A DNA stretch of 64,000 nucleotides from Azospirillum sp. 412522 (GCF_019805165.1 NZ_RWIJ01000024.1:1-64000); one strand, 5' to 3'; counted from the stretch's first letter, positions 12,537 to 20,740 are shown. Notes: generated by a model from the sequence alone, not told the origin. Numbers and translations: made by a program.

Positions 12537-13006
12537 TGAAGCGCCTCCTCCTCGCCGCACTGCTGGCGCTGTCCACTCTTGCTCCCGCCCTGGCGGTCCA
12601 GCCGGACGAGGTCCTGCCCGATCCGGCGCTGGAGACCCGCGCCCGGGCCATCAGCCAGGAGCTGCGCTGCCTCGTCTGCCAGAACCAGTCGATCGACGAC
12701 AGCAACGCGCCGCTGGCCCGCGACCTGCGCCTCCTGGTGCGCGACCGGCTGAAGGCCGGCGACAGCGACGACAAGGTGATGGAGTACGTCACCGACCGCT
12801 ACGGCGACTATGTGCTGCTGCGGCCGCCCTTCAAGGCGACCACGCTGGTGCTGTGGGTCGGCCCCTTCGCCGTGCTGCTGCTGGGCGCGGCCGGCACCTT
12901 CCTGTTCCTGCGCGGGCGGCGCGGCGTGGCCGCCGGCGCCGACACCGCCCCCCTGAGCGCGGATGAGCGGCGGCGGCTGGACGCCCTGCTGCGGAAAGAC
13001 GACTGA
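12536..13006 (+). CDS. ccmH: cytochrome c-type biogenesis protein CcmH
   Basis: Thioredoxin-like reductant of apocytochrome c in the heme lyase complex. The protein is 156 aa: a signal/anchor sequence (RLLLAALLALSTLAPALA), then the family motif LRCLVCQN with Cys45 and Cys48, then a C-terminal membrane helix (VLWVGPFAVLLLGAAGTFLF). This is the short alphaproteobacterial CcmH, with the TPR part encoded separately by ccmI. Both junctions are one-base TGATG overlaps, indicating translational coupling. Confidence 0.97.
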   Translation: MKRLLLAALLALSTLAPALAVQPDEVLPDPALETRARAISQELRCLVCQNQSIDDSNAPLARDLRLLVRDRLKAGDSDDKVMEYVTDRYGDYVLLRPPFKATTLVLWVGPFAVLLLGAAGTFLFLRGRRGVAAGADTAPLSADERRRLDALLRKDD

Positions 13007-14427
13007 TGCTGTTCTGGATTTTCGCCGCCGTCCTGACCGCCGCCGTGCTGCTGCTGCTGGTGCCGCCGCTGCTGCGGTCGGCCGGATCCGCCCGGGCCCC
13101 CGACCGCGAGGAGTTCGACCGCGAGGTCTACCGCGACCAGCTCGACGAGCTGGAGCGCGACCGCGGGCGCGGCCTGATCAATGACGCCCAGGCGGAAGCG
13201 GCCAGGGCGGAGATCGCCCGGCGCATGCTGGCGACGGCCGATAAAGATGGGGCGGAGAAGAGCGGCCCGTCCGGCGCGGCGGTCACCCCGCGCAGCGCCC
13301 GCGTGCTGGCCGTGCTGCTGGCGCTGGTGCTGCCGGTCGGCGCGCTCAGCGTTTACGGCATCTATGGCCGTCCCGACCTGCCGGCCCAGCCGCTGGCTTC
13401 GCGCAACCTGGAGCAGGAGCGCGGCGGTCCGCCCAAGAGCGTGCTGGCGGCGATGGACAAGCTGAAGGCCCAATTGGCGGAGAACCCGAACGACCAGCAG
13501 GGCTGGCTGATCCTGGGGCAGGCCTATGCCAAGATGAACCGCAACGCCGAGGCCGCGGACGCGCTGCGCCATGCCGCCGCCCTGAACAAGGACGACGTGG
13601 AACTCCAGGGACTGTTCGGCGAGACGCTGGTCTCCGCCAACGACGGCATGGTGCCGGAAGAGGCGGTGGCCGCCTTCGACGCCGTGCTGGCCAAGGAACC
13701 GAAGGACCCGCGCGCCCGCTTCTTCGCGGCGCTTGCCCGCTTCCAGGCCGGCGACCAGCAGGGGGCGCTCGACCGCTGGAGCGCGCTGATGGCGGAATCG
13801 CCGGCCGACGCGCCGTGGGTGCCGGTGGTGCGCGACCAGATCCGCGAGGCCGCGGTGGCGCTGAACCTCGACCCCGCCAAGGTGACGCCGCAGCCACTGC
13901 CGCCGGAGCAGAAGGAGCAGGCGGCACAGGCAGCGCCGAACGCTCAAGCCGGCACCCAGGGCAATGCCCAAGGGCAGGACGAGATGATCCGTGGCATGGT
14001 CGCCAGCCTCGCCGCCCGGCTGGACGCCGATCCGTCGGACGTCGACGGCTGGCTGAAGCTCGCCCGCTCCTATGGCGTGCTGGGCGAGACGGCCAAGGCG
14101 CTGGACGCCGCCGGCAAGGCGCGCGAACGGGCGCCGGACCGCGCCGACGTGCAGGTCGCCTATGCCAACGCCGTATTGCAGACCCAGCCGCGCAACGAGA
14201 CGCCGAAGCCCCTGCCGGAGGAGGCGACCTCCGCCCTGCGGCTGGCGCTGAAGGCGGAGCCGGAGAACAAGGACGCGCTGTGGCTGCTCGGCCTCGACGC
14301 CATGATGTCGGGACGCCGGGACGAGGCCGCCACCCATTGGGGTAAGCTGATCGCCCAGTTCAAGCCGAGCGACCCCGAGTACACTCTGCTGAAAGGACGT
14401 TTGGACGCGTTGAAGGCGGGCGGCTGA
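13006..14427 (+). CDS. ccmI: cytochrome c-type biogenesis protein CcmI (TPR)
   Basis: Apocytochrome c chaperone of the heme lyase complex. The protein is 473 aa. The N-terminus has two membrane helices (LFWIFAAVLTAAVLLLLVPP, and one near residue 105) around a cytoplasmic loop with the conserved EFDREVYRDQLDELERD motif. The periplasmic C-terminus has TPR repeats, for example QGWLILGQAYAKMNRNAEAA and DGWLKLARSYGVLGETAKAL. It is the last ccm gene here; the next gene starts 32 bases later behind its own ribosome binding site. Confidence 0.95.
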   Translation: MLFWIFAAVLTAAVLLLLVPPLLRSAGSARAPDREEFDREVYRDQLDELERDRGRGLINDAQAEAARAEIARRMLATADKDGAEKSGPSGAAVTPRSARVLAVLLALVLPVGALSVYGIYGRPDLPAQPLASRNLEQERGGPPKSVLAAMDKLKAQLAENPNDQQGWLILGQAYAKMNRNAEAADALRHAAALNKDDVELQGLFGETLVSANDGMVPEEAVAAFDAVLAKEPKDPRARFFAALARFQAGDQQGALDRWSALMAESPADAPWVPVVRDQIREAAVALNLDPAKVTPQPLPPEQKEQAAQAAPNAQAGTQGNAQGQDEMIRGMVASLAARLDADPSDVDGWLKLARSYGVLGETAKALDAAGKARERAPDRADVQVAYANAVLQTQPRNETPKPLPEEATSALRLALKAEPENKDALWLLGLDAMMSGRRDEAATHWGKLIAQFKPSDPEYTLLKGRLDALKAGG

Positions 14428-14459
14428 CCCGCAACGCATATCGGCAAGGAGAGGTTTGG

Positions 14460-15296
14460 TTGCCCCACAAGATCGACAGAGACACGCGCCTGTGCATCTC
14501 GCTCTCGGGCCGCCCGAGCAACATCGGCACGCGTTTCCACAATCACCTCTATGACGCGCTCTCGCTGAACTACGTCTACAAGGCGTTCACCACCAACGAT
14601 CTTCCGGGCGCCATCACCGGCATCCGGGCGCTGAACATCCGCGGCTGCGGCGTGTCGATGCCCTTCAAGGAGGCCTGCATCCCCTTCCTCGACGAGCTGG
14701 ACCCGTCTGCCGCCGGGTTGCAGTCGGTCAACACCATCGTCAACGACACCACCGAGGACGGCGGCAGCCGCCTGCGCGGCTACAACACCGACTATCTCGC
14801 GGTCCGCACGCTGCTCGACCGCCACGACGTCTCGCCCGGGCTGCCCTTCGCGCTGCGCGGCAGCGGCGGCATGGCCCGCGCGGTGGTGTGCGCGCTGCGC
14901 GATTCCGGCTTCACCAACGGCACGCTGATCGCCCGCAACGAGGAGACCGGCCGCCGGCTCGCCGACGAGTACAGCCTGCCCTGGCAGCCGGACACCGCCG
15001 GCATCGCCGAGGGGTCCCTGCTGGTCAACGTCACGCCGCTCGGCATGGCCGGGGCACCGGAGGCCGACGCCCTCGCCTTCGAGCCGGCGCTGGTCGCGGC
15101 GGCGGCGCAGGTGTTCGACGTCGTCGCCATGCCGGCCGAGACCCCGCTGATCCGCGCCGCGCGCGAGGCCGGCAAGCCGGTGATCACCGGCGCCGAGGTC
15201 ATCGCCCTGCAGGCGCTCGAACAGTTCGTGCTCTACACCGGGGTGCGTCCGACCGACGAGCAGGTCGCGGCGGCGGCGGCCTTTTCGCGGGCATAG
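14460..15296 (+). CDS. shikimate dehydrogenase-like protein (SDH-L / HI0607 type)
   Basis: NAD(P)-dependent dehydrogenase of the AroE superfamily, 278 aa from TTG 14460, preceded by AAGGAGAGG. The N-terminal signature SLSGRPSNIGTRFHN and the block RALNIRGCGVSMPFKEACIPFLDE closely resemble the SDH-L protein HI0607 of Haemophilus, as I remember that sequence, and not classical AroE. The nucleotide-binding loop is GSGGMARAVVCAL. A classical aroE lies at 34521, so this is a paralogue with a separate, probably non-biosynthetic role. SDH-L enzymes turn over shikimate slowly and their physiological substrate is unclear. Confidence 0.88.
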   Translation: MPHKIDRDTRLCISLSGRPSNIGTRFHNHLYDALSLNYVYKAFTTNDLPGAITGIRALNIRGCGVSMPFKEACIPFLDELDPSAAGLQSVNTIVNDTTEDGGSRLRGYNTDYLAVRTLLDRHDVSPGLPFALRGSGGMARAVVCALRDSGFTNGTLIARNEETGRRLADEYSLPWQPDTAGIAEGSLLVNVTPLGMAGAPEADALAFEPALVAAAAQVFDVVAMPAETPLIRAAREAGKPVITGAEVIALQALEQFVLYTGVRPTDEQVAAAAAFSRA

Positions 15297-15313
15297 GCCG
15301 GGGCGGCCTTTTT
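15295..15313 (+). terminator. intrinsic terminator overlapping the SDH-L stop codon
   Basis: AGGCC (15295-15299) pairs with GGCCT (15305-15309) around GGGGC and continues into TTTT. The hairpin begins inside the TAG stop. Two further C-rich/T5 tracts follow, so termination may be reinforced. Confidence 0.55.
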
Positions 15314-15347
15314 CTGCGCGCCTTTTTCTTTGCGCCCTTTTTCCATG
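15306..15347 (+). repeat. three tandem 14-bp repeats with T5 tracts
   Basis: GCCTTTTTCTGCGC, GCCTTTTTCTTTGC and GCCCTTTTTCCATG follow each other without gaps. They lie in the spacer after the SDH-L gene and repeat its terminator tail. Confidence 0.6.
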
Positions 15348-15436
15348 CCGGGCGGCGACACACATTGACAGGGGCGGGCCGGCGGGCTTTATCCGTCGGT
15401 ACCGCCCTTTTCATTTCCGCAGAAGGTTCCGCGCCG

Positions 15437-16012
15437 ATGACCCGCAGACGACTGCCCACGCCCGACGAGCGGCGCCTGTGGCGGATCGCCATGCGCGACG
15501 CCGAACCGATGCCCGGCCGCGCCGTAGAGGTGGAGGCGGAACCACTGGCGACCATGGCGGAGCTTGTCGAGGAGCCGGTGGCGACCAGTCTCGCCCCGCC
15601 GCCGACGCCGCGCCAGCATCCCGCCCCGCCCCGCCCCGCCCGGCATTCCCAGCCGCCGCTGACACCCGGATCGACCGCCAACATCGACCGCCGGACCGGC
15701 GACCGCTTCCGCCGCGGCGAGCTGGAGATCGACGGCCGCATCGACCTGCACGGCATGACCCAGGCCCAGGCGCACACGGCGCTCGCCTCCTTCGTCCACC
15801 GCGCCTGGAACGAGGGCCGGCGCTGCGTGCTGGTGATCACCGGCAAGGGCAGCTTCGGCAGCCTGGGCGTGCTGCGCCAGGCGACCCCCCGCTGGCTGGG
15901 GGATCCGGCCCTGCGCCCGATGGTGCTGGCGATCCAGCCGGCCCAGCCGAAGGACGGCGGCGACGGCGCGCTCTATGTCTTGATCAAACGGCGGCGCGAC
16001 CGTAAGGACTGA
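15437..16012 (+). CDS. Smr/MutS2 C-terminal domain protein
   Basis: The protein is 191 aa from ATG 15437 (MTRRRLPTPDERRLWRI). The N-terminal ~90 residues are Pro/Ala-rich and probably disordered (PPPTPRQHPAPPRPA). The C-terminal Smr domain has the LDxHGxT-type motif as IDLHGMTQAQAHTAL, then VLVITGKGSFGSLGVLR. Smr domains bind or cleave nucleic acid; stand-alone SmrA/SmrB proteins are endonucleases, and SmrB cleaves mRNA at collided ribosomes. Function beyond that is inference. The XRE gene follows after 24 bases, a pairing common in alphaproteobacteria. Confidence 0.88.
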   Translation: MTRRRLPTPDERRLWRIAMRDAEPMPGRAVEVEAEPLATMAELVEEPVATSLAPPPTPRQHPAPPRPARHSQPPLTPGSTANIDRRTGDRFRRGELEIDGRIDLHGMTQAQAHTALASFVHRAWNEGRRCVLVITGKGSFGSLGVLRQATPRWLGDPALRPMVLAIQPAQPKDGGDGALYVLIKRRRDRKD

Positions 16013-16036
16013 GTCCCAAACAGTCAGGGACTTCAC

Positions 16037-16435
16037 ATGACCCCGTTCGGCGAACGGGTCCGGTCGCTGCGGGACGCCAGGGGCGTGACGCTGAAGCAGA
16101 TGGCGACCGACCTGTCCATCTCGTCCGCCTACCTGTCGGCCCTGGAACATGGCAAGCGCGGCCAGCCCTCCCCCCAGCTGGTCCGGCAGATCTGCGCCTA
16201 TTTCGGCATCATCTGGGACGAGGCGGAGGAGCTGGAACGGCTGGCGGATCTGTCCCACCCGCGCGTGACGGTGGACAGCTCGGGCCTGAGCGCCCGGGCG
16301 ACGGAGCTAGCCAACCGCCTGTCGGAGTGCATCGGCGATCTGGACGAGGAACGGATCGAGGCGATCCTGGCGATTTTGGACGCGGTGCCGCCGAAGAAGG
16401 GGACGCGGCGCCGGGTCGGGGTGCGCCGGCGGTAG
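16037..16435 (+). CDS. small XRE-family transcriptional regulator
   Basis: DNA-binding protein, 132 aa. The helix-turn-helix is at residues about 5-65 (FGERVRSLRDARGVTLKQMA, SSAYLSALEHGKRGQPS). The remaining half is acidic and helical (ECIGDLDEERIEAILAILD) with a basic tail (RRRVGVRRR). It follows the Smr gene closely on the same strand and converges on the his operon end. Targets are unknown. Confidence 0.85.
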   Translation: MTPFGERVRSLRDARGVTLKQMATDLSISSAYLSALEHGKRGQPSPQLVRQICAYFGIIWDEAEELERLADLSHPRVTVDSSGLSARATELANRLSECIGDLDEERIEAILAILDAVPPKKGTRRRVGVRRR

Positions 16436-16479
16436 GCGTCCCCCTGTCCGGAAAGGGAGGGGGTACCGGGGTGCGCCGC

Positions 16480-16848
16480 TCAGGCCTTGCCGATCATCCG
16501 CCCCAGGTCGCGGCCGGCGAACAGGTGGATGTGCAGGTGGGGCACTTCCTGGTGCGCCGCCTCGCCGCAGTTGGACAGGATGCGGTAGCCGGGGCCGTCG
16601 GCGCCGACCATGCGGGCGACCTCGCCCACCGCGCGGAACAGGCCGGCGATCTCCGCCTCCGAAGCATTGGCGGTGAAGTCGTCCAGGTCGGTGTAGGCGC
16701 CCTTCGGGATCACCAGCACATGGGTCGGCGCCTGCGGGTCGATGTCGTGGAAGGCCAGCGCGTGGTCGGTCTCGTGCACCTTCTTGCACGGGATTTCGCC
16801 GCGCAGGATGCGGGCGAACACGTTGTTGGCGTCATAGCTCTTTGCCAT
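16480..16848 (-). CDS. HIT family (HinT-like) nucleotide hydrolase
   Basis: Histidine-triad protein of the HinT branch, which hydrolyses purine nucleoside phosphoramidates and acyl-adenylates. The protein is 122 aa. It shows FARILRGEIPCKKVHE, the strand HVLVIPKGAYTDLDDF and the triad HLHIHLF (His104, 106, 108). The start is ATG at 16848 (MAKSYDANNVF). It is the last gene of the his cluster, 53 bases after hisE; HIT genes next to hisE are frequent in this class. Confidence 0.95.
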   Translation of the reverse strand: MAKSYDANNVFARILRGEIPCKKVHETDHALAFHDIDPQAPTHVLVIPKGAYTDLDDFTANASEAEIAGLFRAVGEVARMVGADGPGYRILSNCGEAAHQEVPHLHIHLFAGRDLGRMIGKA

Positions 16849-16901
16849 CGCATGCGTCCTCTTGGTGGGGAGTCCCGGTCGGGCCCTGCTCAGACCTTGG
16901 C

Positions 16902-17300
16902 TCAGGCCTTGCGGGACTTCTTCTCGTCGATGCCGCTGGTGCCCTCGCGCTGGGCGAGCCTGCTCCAGACTTCCGCCGGATCCAGCCCGGTGTCGGCCCA
17001 CAGCACCAGCAGGTGATAGAGCAGGTCGGCCGATTCCGCGGCCAGCGCCGCCTTGTCGCCGCGCACCGCCTCCAGGATCGCCTCCACCGCCTCCTCGCCC
17101 ACCTTCTGGGCGATCTTGGCGGTGCCGCGGCTGTAGAGCTTCGCGGTGTAGGAGGTCTCCGGATCCGCGCCCTTGCGCGCCTGCACGGTGACGAACAGGC
17201 GGTCGAGCACTTCGGCTCCCAGCGGGATCCCCGGCGGCATGGCCGGGGCCTTCTCGGCCGCCTTTTCGGCGGCTTTCTCCGCGGCCTTCTTCTCACCCAT
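16902..17300 (-). CDS. hisE: phosphoribosyl-ATP diphosphatase
   Basis: Second step of histidine biosynthesis: phosphoribosyl-ATP to phosphoribosyl-AMP. The protein is 132 aa. A 20-residue N-terminal extension built of AAEK repeats precedes the MazG-like core. Motifs are SYTAKLYSRGTAKIAQKVGEEAVE and ESADLLYHLLVLW, which carry the metal-binding Glu/Asp residues. It overlaps the hisF 3' end by eight bases. The Lys/Ala repeat is unusual and probably a flexible or helical tail. Confidence 0.96.
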   Translation of the reverse strand: MGEKKAAEKAAEKAAEKAPAMPPGIPLGAEVLDRLFVTVQARKGADPETSYTAKLYSRGTAKIAQKVGEEAVEAILEAVRGDKAALAAESADLLYHLLVLWADTGLDPAEVWSRLAQREGTSGIDEKKSRKA

Positions 17301-18078
17301 TCGTCGTCTCCAGCGCCTTGGCCGGGCGCACCGGAATGCCGGCGGCGGCGAGCGCCCCCTTGGCCTGCCCGATGGTGTAGGTGCCGAAATGGAAGATCGA
17401 GGCGGCGAGCACCGCGGTGGCGTGGCCCTCGCGGATGCCCTCGACCAGATGGTCGAGCGTGCCGACGCCGCCGGACGCGATCACCGGGACGCGGATCGAG
17501 TCCGCCACCGTGCGCGTCAGCTCCAGGTCGAAGCCGCTCTTGGTGCCGTCGCGGTCCATCGAGGTCAGCAGGATCTCGCCCGCCCCCAGCGATTCCATCC
17601 GCTTGGCCCACTCCACCGCGTCGATGCCGGTGGCGTTGCGGCCGCCATGGGTGAAGACCTCCCATTTGCCGGGAGCGACCTTCTTGGCGTCGATGGCGAC
17701 GACGATGCACTGGGCGCCGAACTTCTCGGCGCCTTCGCGCACGAACTCCGGCCGGTGGATCGCCGCGGTGTTGATCGACACCTTGTCGGCGCCGGCCAGC
17801 AGCAGCTTGCGGATGTCGTCCACCGTGCGCACGCCGCCGCCGACGGTCAGCGGCATGAAGACCTGCTCCGCCGTCCGCCGCACCACGTCGAAGATGGTGT
17901 CGCGGTTCTCGTGGCTGGCGGTGATGTCGAGGAAGGTCAACTCGTCGGCCCCCTCGCGGTCATAGACGCGGGCCTGCTCCACCGGATCGCCGGCATCGAC
18001 CAGATCGACGAAGTTGACCCCCTTCACCACCCGGCCGTCCTTGACGTCCAGGCAGGGGATGACACGCATCTTCAGCAT
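17293..18078 (-). CDS. hisF: imidazole glycerol phosphate synthase cyclase subunit
   Basis: Cyclase half of IGP synthase: uses ammonia from HisH to form IGP and AICAR from PRFAR. It is a (beta/alpha)8 barrel of 261 aa. The conserved start is MRVIPCLDVKDGRVVKG with catalytic Asp11. A second Asp is in CIVVAIDAKK, with phosphate-binding loops TVGGGVRTV and IASGGVGTLDH. Its ATG shares one base with the hisA stop (TGATG), so translation is coupled. Confidence 0.98.
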   Translation of the reverse strand: MLKMRVIPCLDVKDGRVVKGVNFVDLVDAGDPVEQARVYDREGADELTFLDITASHENRDTIFDVVRRTAEQVFMPLTVGGGVRTVDDIRKLLLAGADKVSINTAAIHRPEFVREGAEKFGAQCIVVAIDAKKVAPGKWEVFTHGGRNATGIDAVEWAKRMESLGAGEILLTSMDRDGTKSGFDLELTRTVADSIRVPVIASGGVGTLDHLVEGIREGHATAVLAASIFHFGTYTIGQAKGALAAAGIPVRPAKALETTNG

Positions 18079-18824
18079 CAGTCGGCGTCCTCGACGGCGG
18101 GGGCGGAGAGCAGGGCGAGCGCTTCCCTAGGGTCGATCCGGCCGTCATACAGCGCCCGGCCGCAGATCACGCCCTCGATCCCGGTGTCCTCCTCGACCTT
18201 CAGCGCCTTCAGGTCCTCGATGGACGAGACGCCGCCGGACGCGATGACCGGGGTGGTCAGGTGGAAGGCGAGGTCGGAGGTCGACTCGACGTTGACGCCG
18301 CCCATGGCGCCGTCGCGGTTGATGTCGGTGTAGATGATGGCGGCGACGCCGCAATCCTCGAACTTCAGCGCCAGATCGAGCGCCTTGATGTCGGAGGTCT
18401 CGGCCCAGCCGGCCACCGCGACATAGCCTTCGCGCGCGTCGATCCCCACCGCGATCTTGCCCGGGAACTCGCGGCAGGCGGCCTTCACCAGCTCCGGATC
18501 GCGCAGCGCCACCGTGCCCAGGATGACGCGGCTGATGCCCTTCTCCAGCCACATGGCGATGGTGTTCAGGTCGCGGATTCCGCCGCCGAGCTGCACCGGA
18601 ATGGTGACCGCCTTCAGGATGCTCTCGACCGCCGCGCCGTTCACCGGCTTGCCTTCGAAGGCGCCGTTGAGATCGACCAGATGCAGCCATTCGAAGCCCT
18701 GGCTCTGGAACAGGCGGGCCTGTTCGCCGGGATCGGTGTTGAAGACCGTGGCCTGGCTCATCTCGCCGCGCAGCAGGCGGACGCAGGCACCGTCCTTGAG
18801 GTCGATGGCGGGATAGATGATCAT
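18078..18824 (-). CDS. hisA: ProFAR isomerase (HisA)
   Basis: Amadori isomerase converting ProFAR to PRFAR, a (beta/alpha)8 barrel homologous to HisF. The protein is 248 aa from ATG at 18824 (MIIYPAIDLKDGACVRLL), with catalytic Asp8. Other motifs are QLGGGIRDLNTI and VIASGGVSSIEDL. Upstream in-frame codons toward 19031 overlap the GNAT gene and are not used. Confidence 0.98.
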   Translation of the reverse strand: MIIYPAIDLKDGACVRLLRGEMSQATVFNTDPGEQARLFQSQGFEWLHLVDLNGAFEGKPVNGAAVESILKAVTIPVQLGGGIRDLNTIAMWLEKGISRVILGTVALRDPELVKAACREFPGKIAVGIDAREGYVAVAGWAETSDIKALDLALKFEDCGVAAIIYTDINRDGAMGGVNVESTSDLAFHLTTPVIASGGVSSIEDLKALKVEEDTGIEGVICGRALYDGRIDPREALALLSAPAVEDAD

Positions 18825-18846
18825 CGCGGGCGTCTTCCTATGGCGT

Positions 18847-18874
18847 GGCTGGCGGTTATTGGGCTGGCGGTTAT
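18847..18874. repeat. 13-bp direct repeat in the GNAT-hisA gap
   Basis: GGCTGGCGGTTAT occurs at 18847-18859 and again at 18862-18874. The second copy covers the GNAT stop codon. This is probably a small local duplication. Confidence 0.6.
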
Positions 18875-19413
18875 GGCGCGGGCGGCTGGGAGGCGGGATC
18901 GAGGTCCTTGCAGTAGAAATGTCCCGCGAGCGGCTTGCCCTGCACCAGCGCGTAGAAGGGATGGGTGCCCCAACGCCGGAAGCCGAGCGATTCATAGAGC
19001 GCGATGGCCGCCTCCTGCGTCGCCCGGACATCCAGGTTCAGCACCCGGAAGCCGACGGCGCGCGCCTCCTCCACCACCGCCATGGTCAGGCGGCGGGCGA
19101 GGCCGTGGCCGCGCGCCCAGGGGGCGACGAAGCTGGTGGTCAGCTGGGCGGCATGGGCCTGCGCCTCGTTGTTGCGCGGCGGCTTGACCAGCTGGGCGGA
19201 TCCGGCCACCACGCCGTCCAGGCGGGCGACGAACAGCACCCGTTCCGGCACCACCAGCACGCCCTTCCAGAAGCGCTCCATCACGTCGCGCGGCGGCGGT
19301 TCTACCCAGCCGAAGCCGCCGCCGGCACGGATGGCGTCGTCGGCCGCGTCGCACAGGTCGTGCAGGTCGGCGGTCTTCAGCGCATCGACCTTGTCGATGG
19401 CGATCTCGGCCAT
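18871..19413 (-). CDS. GNAT family N-acetyltransferase within the his operon
   Basis: Acyl-CoA-dependent acetyltransferase fold, 180 aa. The core strand is RVLFVARLDGVVAGSAQLV. The acetyl-CoA loop is SFVAPWARGHGLARRLTMAVVEEA, close to the Q/RxxGxG/A pattern. The ending is typical (ALYESLGFRRWGTHPFY). It sits between hisH (four-base gap) and hisA (46-base gap) on the same strand, so it should be co-transcribed with his genes. The substrate is unknown; no histidine-pathway step requires it. Confidence 0.88.
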   Translation of the reverse strand: MAEIAIDKVDALKTADLHDLCDAADDAIRAGGGFGWVEPPPRDVMERFWKGVLVVPERVLFVARLDGVVAGSAQLVKPPRNNEAQAHAAQLTTSFVAPWARGHGLARRLTMAVVEEARAVGFRVLNLDVRATQEAAIALYESLGFRRWGTHPFYALVQGKPLAGHFYCKDLDPASQPPAP

Positions 19414-19417
19414 CGGC

Positions 19418-20062
19418 TCAGACCTTCCAGCGCAGGAAATTGGCGATCAGCGCCAAGCCGGTCGCCTGGCTCTTCTCCGGGTGGAACTGGGTGCCGACCA
19501 GATTGTCGCGCCCGACCACCGCGGCGAAGGGGCCGCCATACTCCGCCGACGCGATCAGCGTGTCGGGATCGGCCAGCCTGAACTGGTAGGAATGGACGAA
19601 ATAGGCATGCGCGCCCTCCGGCAGCCCGGCCAGCAGCGGATGCGGACGGCGGAGGTTCAGCTCGTTCCAGCCCATATGAGGGATTTTCAGGGCCGGGTCG
19701 GACGGCTCCAGCGTCACCACCTCGCCCGGGATCCAGCCCAGCCCCTCGGTCACGCCATACTCGCGGCCACGCTCGGCCATCAACTGCATGCCGACACAGA
19801 TGCCGAGGAAAGGACGGCCGCGGCGATGCACCACCTCCTCCAGCGCGTCGAGCATGCCGGGGACCTCCGACAGGCCGCGCTTGCAGTCGGCGAAGGCGCC
19901 GACGCCGGGCAGCACCACGCGGTCGGCCCGGCGGACCGCGGCGGCGTCGGAGGTGACGAGGACGGTGTAGGAGGCTTCGGCTTCGCCGGCCGCGCGCTCG
20001 ATCGCCTTGGCGGCGGAGCGCAGGTTGCCGGAGCCGTAATCGATCAGCGCGACCGTTTCCAT
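19418..20062 (-). CDS. hisH: imidazole glycerol phosphate synthase glutaminase subunit
   Basis: Class I glutamine amidotransferase that supplies ammonia to HisF. The protein is 214 aa. The nucleophile is in GICVGMQLM. The catalytic His/Glu pair is in GTQFHPEKSQ near the C-terminus, and the N-terminal strand is VALIDYGSGNLRS. ATG is at 20062. It lies 54 bases after hisB. Confidence 0.98.
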   Translation of the reverse strand: METVALIDYGSGNLRSAAKAIERAAGEAEASYTVLVTSDAAAVRRADRVVLPGVGAFADCKRGLSEVPGMLDALEEVVHRRGRPFLGICVGMQLMAERGREYGVTEGLGWIPGEVVTLEPSDPALKIPHMGWNELNLRRPHPLLAGLPEGAHAYFVHSYQFRLADPDTLIASAEYGGPFAAVVGRDNLVGTQFHPEKSQATGLALIANFLRWKV

Positions 20063-20116
20063 GGACGTGACAAACCTTCCGAAAGGACGGTGGAGGGGGA
20101 GGTCAAATCCCCGCCG

Positions 20117-20740
20117 TCAGAGCGATCCGCCGAGCGTGCCCTTGGTGGAGGGCACCGCATCGCGCTTGCGCGGGTCGATCTCCACCCCGGCGCGCAGCGC
20201 GCGGGCAAGCGCCTTGTAGCAGCTTTCCACGATGTGGTGGTTGTTCTCGCCATACAGGTTCTCGACGTGCAGGGTCACGCCGGCGGCCATGGCGAAGGCC
20301 TGGAACCATTCGCGGAACAGCTCGGTGTCGAAGTCGCCGATCTTGTCGCGGGTGAAATTCACCTTCCAGATCAGGTAGGGCCGGTTGGAGAAGTCCAGCG
20401 CCACCCGCGTCAGCGTCTCGTCCATCGGGACATAGGAATGGCCGTAGCGCTGGATGCCCTTGCGGTCGCCCAGCGCCTTCGCCACCGCCATGCCGATGGC
20501 GATGCCGGTATCCTCGGTGGTGTGGTGGTAGTCGATGTGGAGGTCGCCGTCGGCCAGGACCGTCAGGTCCATCAGGCTGTGGCGCGACAGCTGTTCCAGC
20601 ATGTGGTCGAGGAAGCCGACCCCCGTCTTGACGTCGTAGACGCCGGTGCCGTCCAGGTTCAGCGCGACCCGGATCCGGGTCTCCGTGGTGTTCCGCTCGA
20701 TCGAGGCGCGGCGGCCGCCGTTGGTGGGGGTCTGGTCCAT
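20117..20740 (-). CDS. hisB: imidazoleglycerol-phosphate dehydratase
   Basis: Mn-dependent dehydratase converting IGP to imidazole-acetol phosphate. The protein is 207 aa from ATG at 20740 (MDQTPTNGG); it lacks the HisN-type phosphatase domain of E. coli HisB. Metal-binding motifs are FLDHMLEQLSRH, IDYHHTTEDTGIAIG and ENNHHIVESCYKALARAL. It is the first gene of the hisB-hisH-GNAT-hisA-hisF-hisE-hinT unit. The promoter should lie in the 135-base divergent gap up to 20875. Confidence 0.98.
   Translation of the reverse strand: MDQTPTNGGRRASIERNTTETRIRVALNLDGTGVYDVKTGVGFLDHMLEQLSRHSLMDLTVLADGDLHIDYHHTTEDTGIAIGMAVAKALGDRKGIQRYGHSYVPMDETLTRVALDFSNRPYLIWKVNFTRDKIGDFDTELFREWFQAFAMAAGVTLHVENLYGENNHHIVESCYKALARALRAGVEIDPRKRDAVPSTKGTLGGSL

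Noticed and set aside
16440..16463. CCCCCT/AGGGGG hairpin between the XRE gene and the HIT gene as a shared terminator
   Set aside because: The stem is short and interrupted with no T-tract on either strand; the evidence is too weak to list as a feature.
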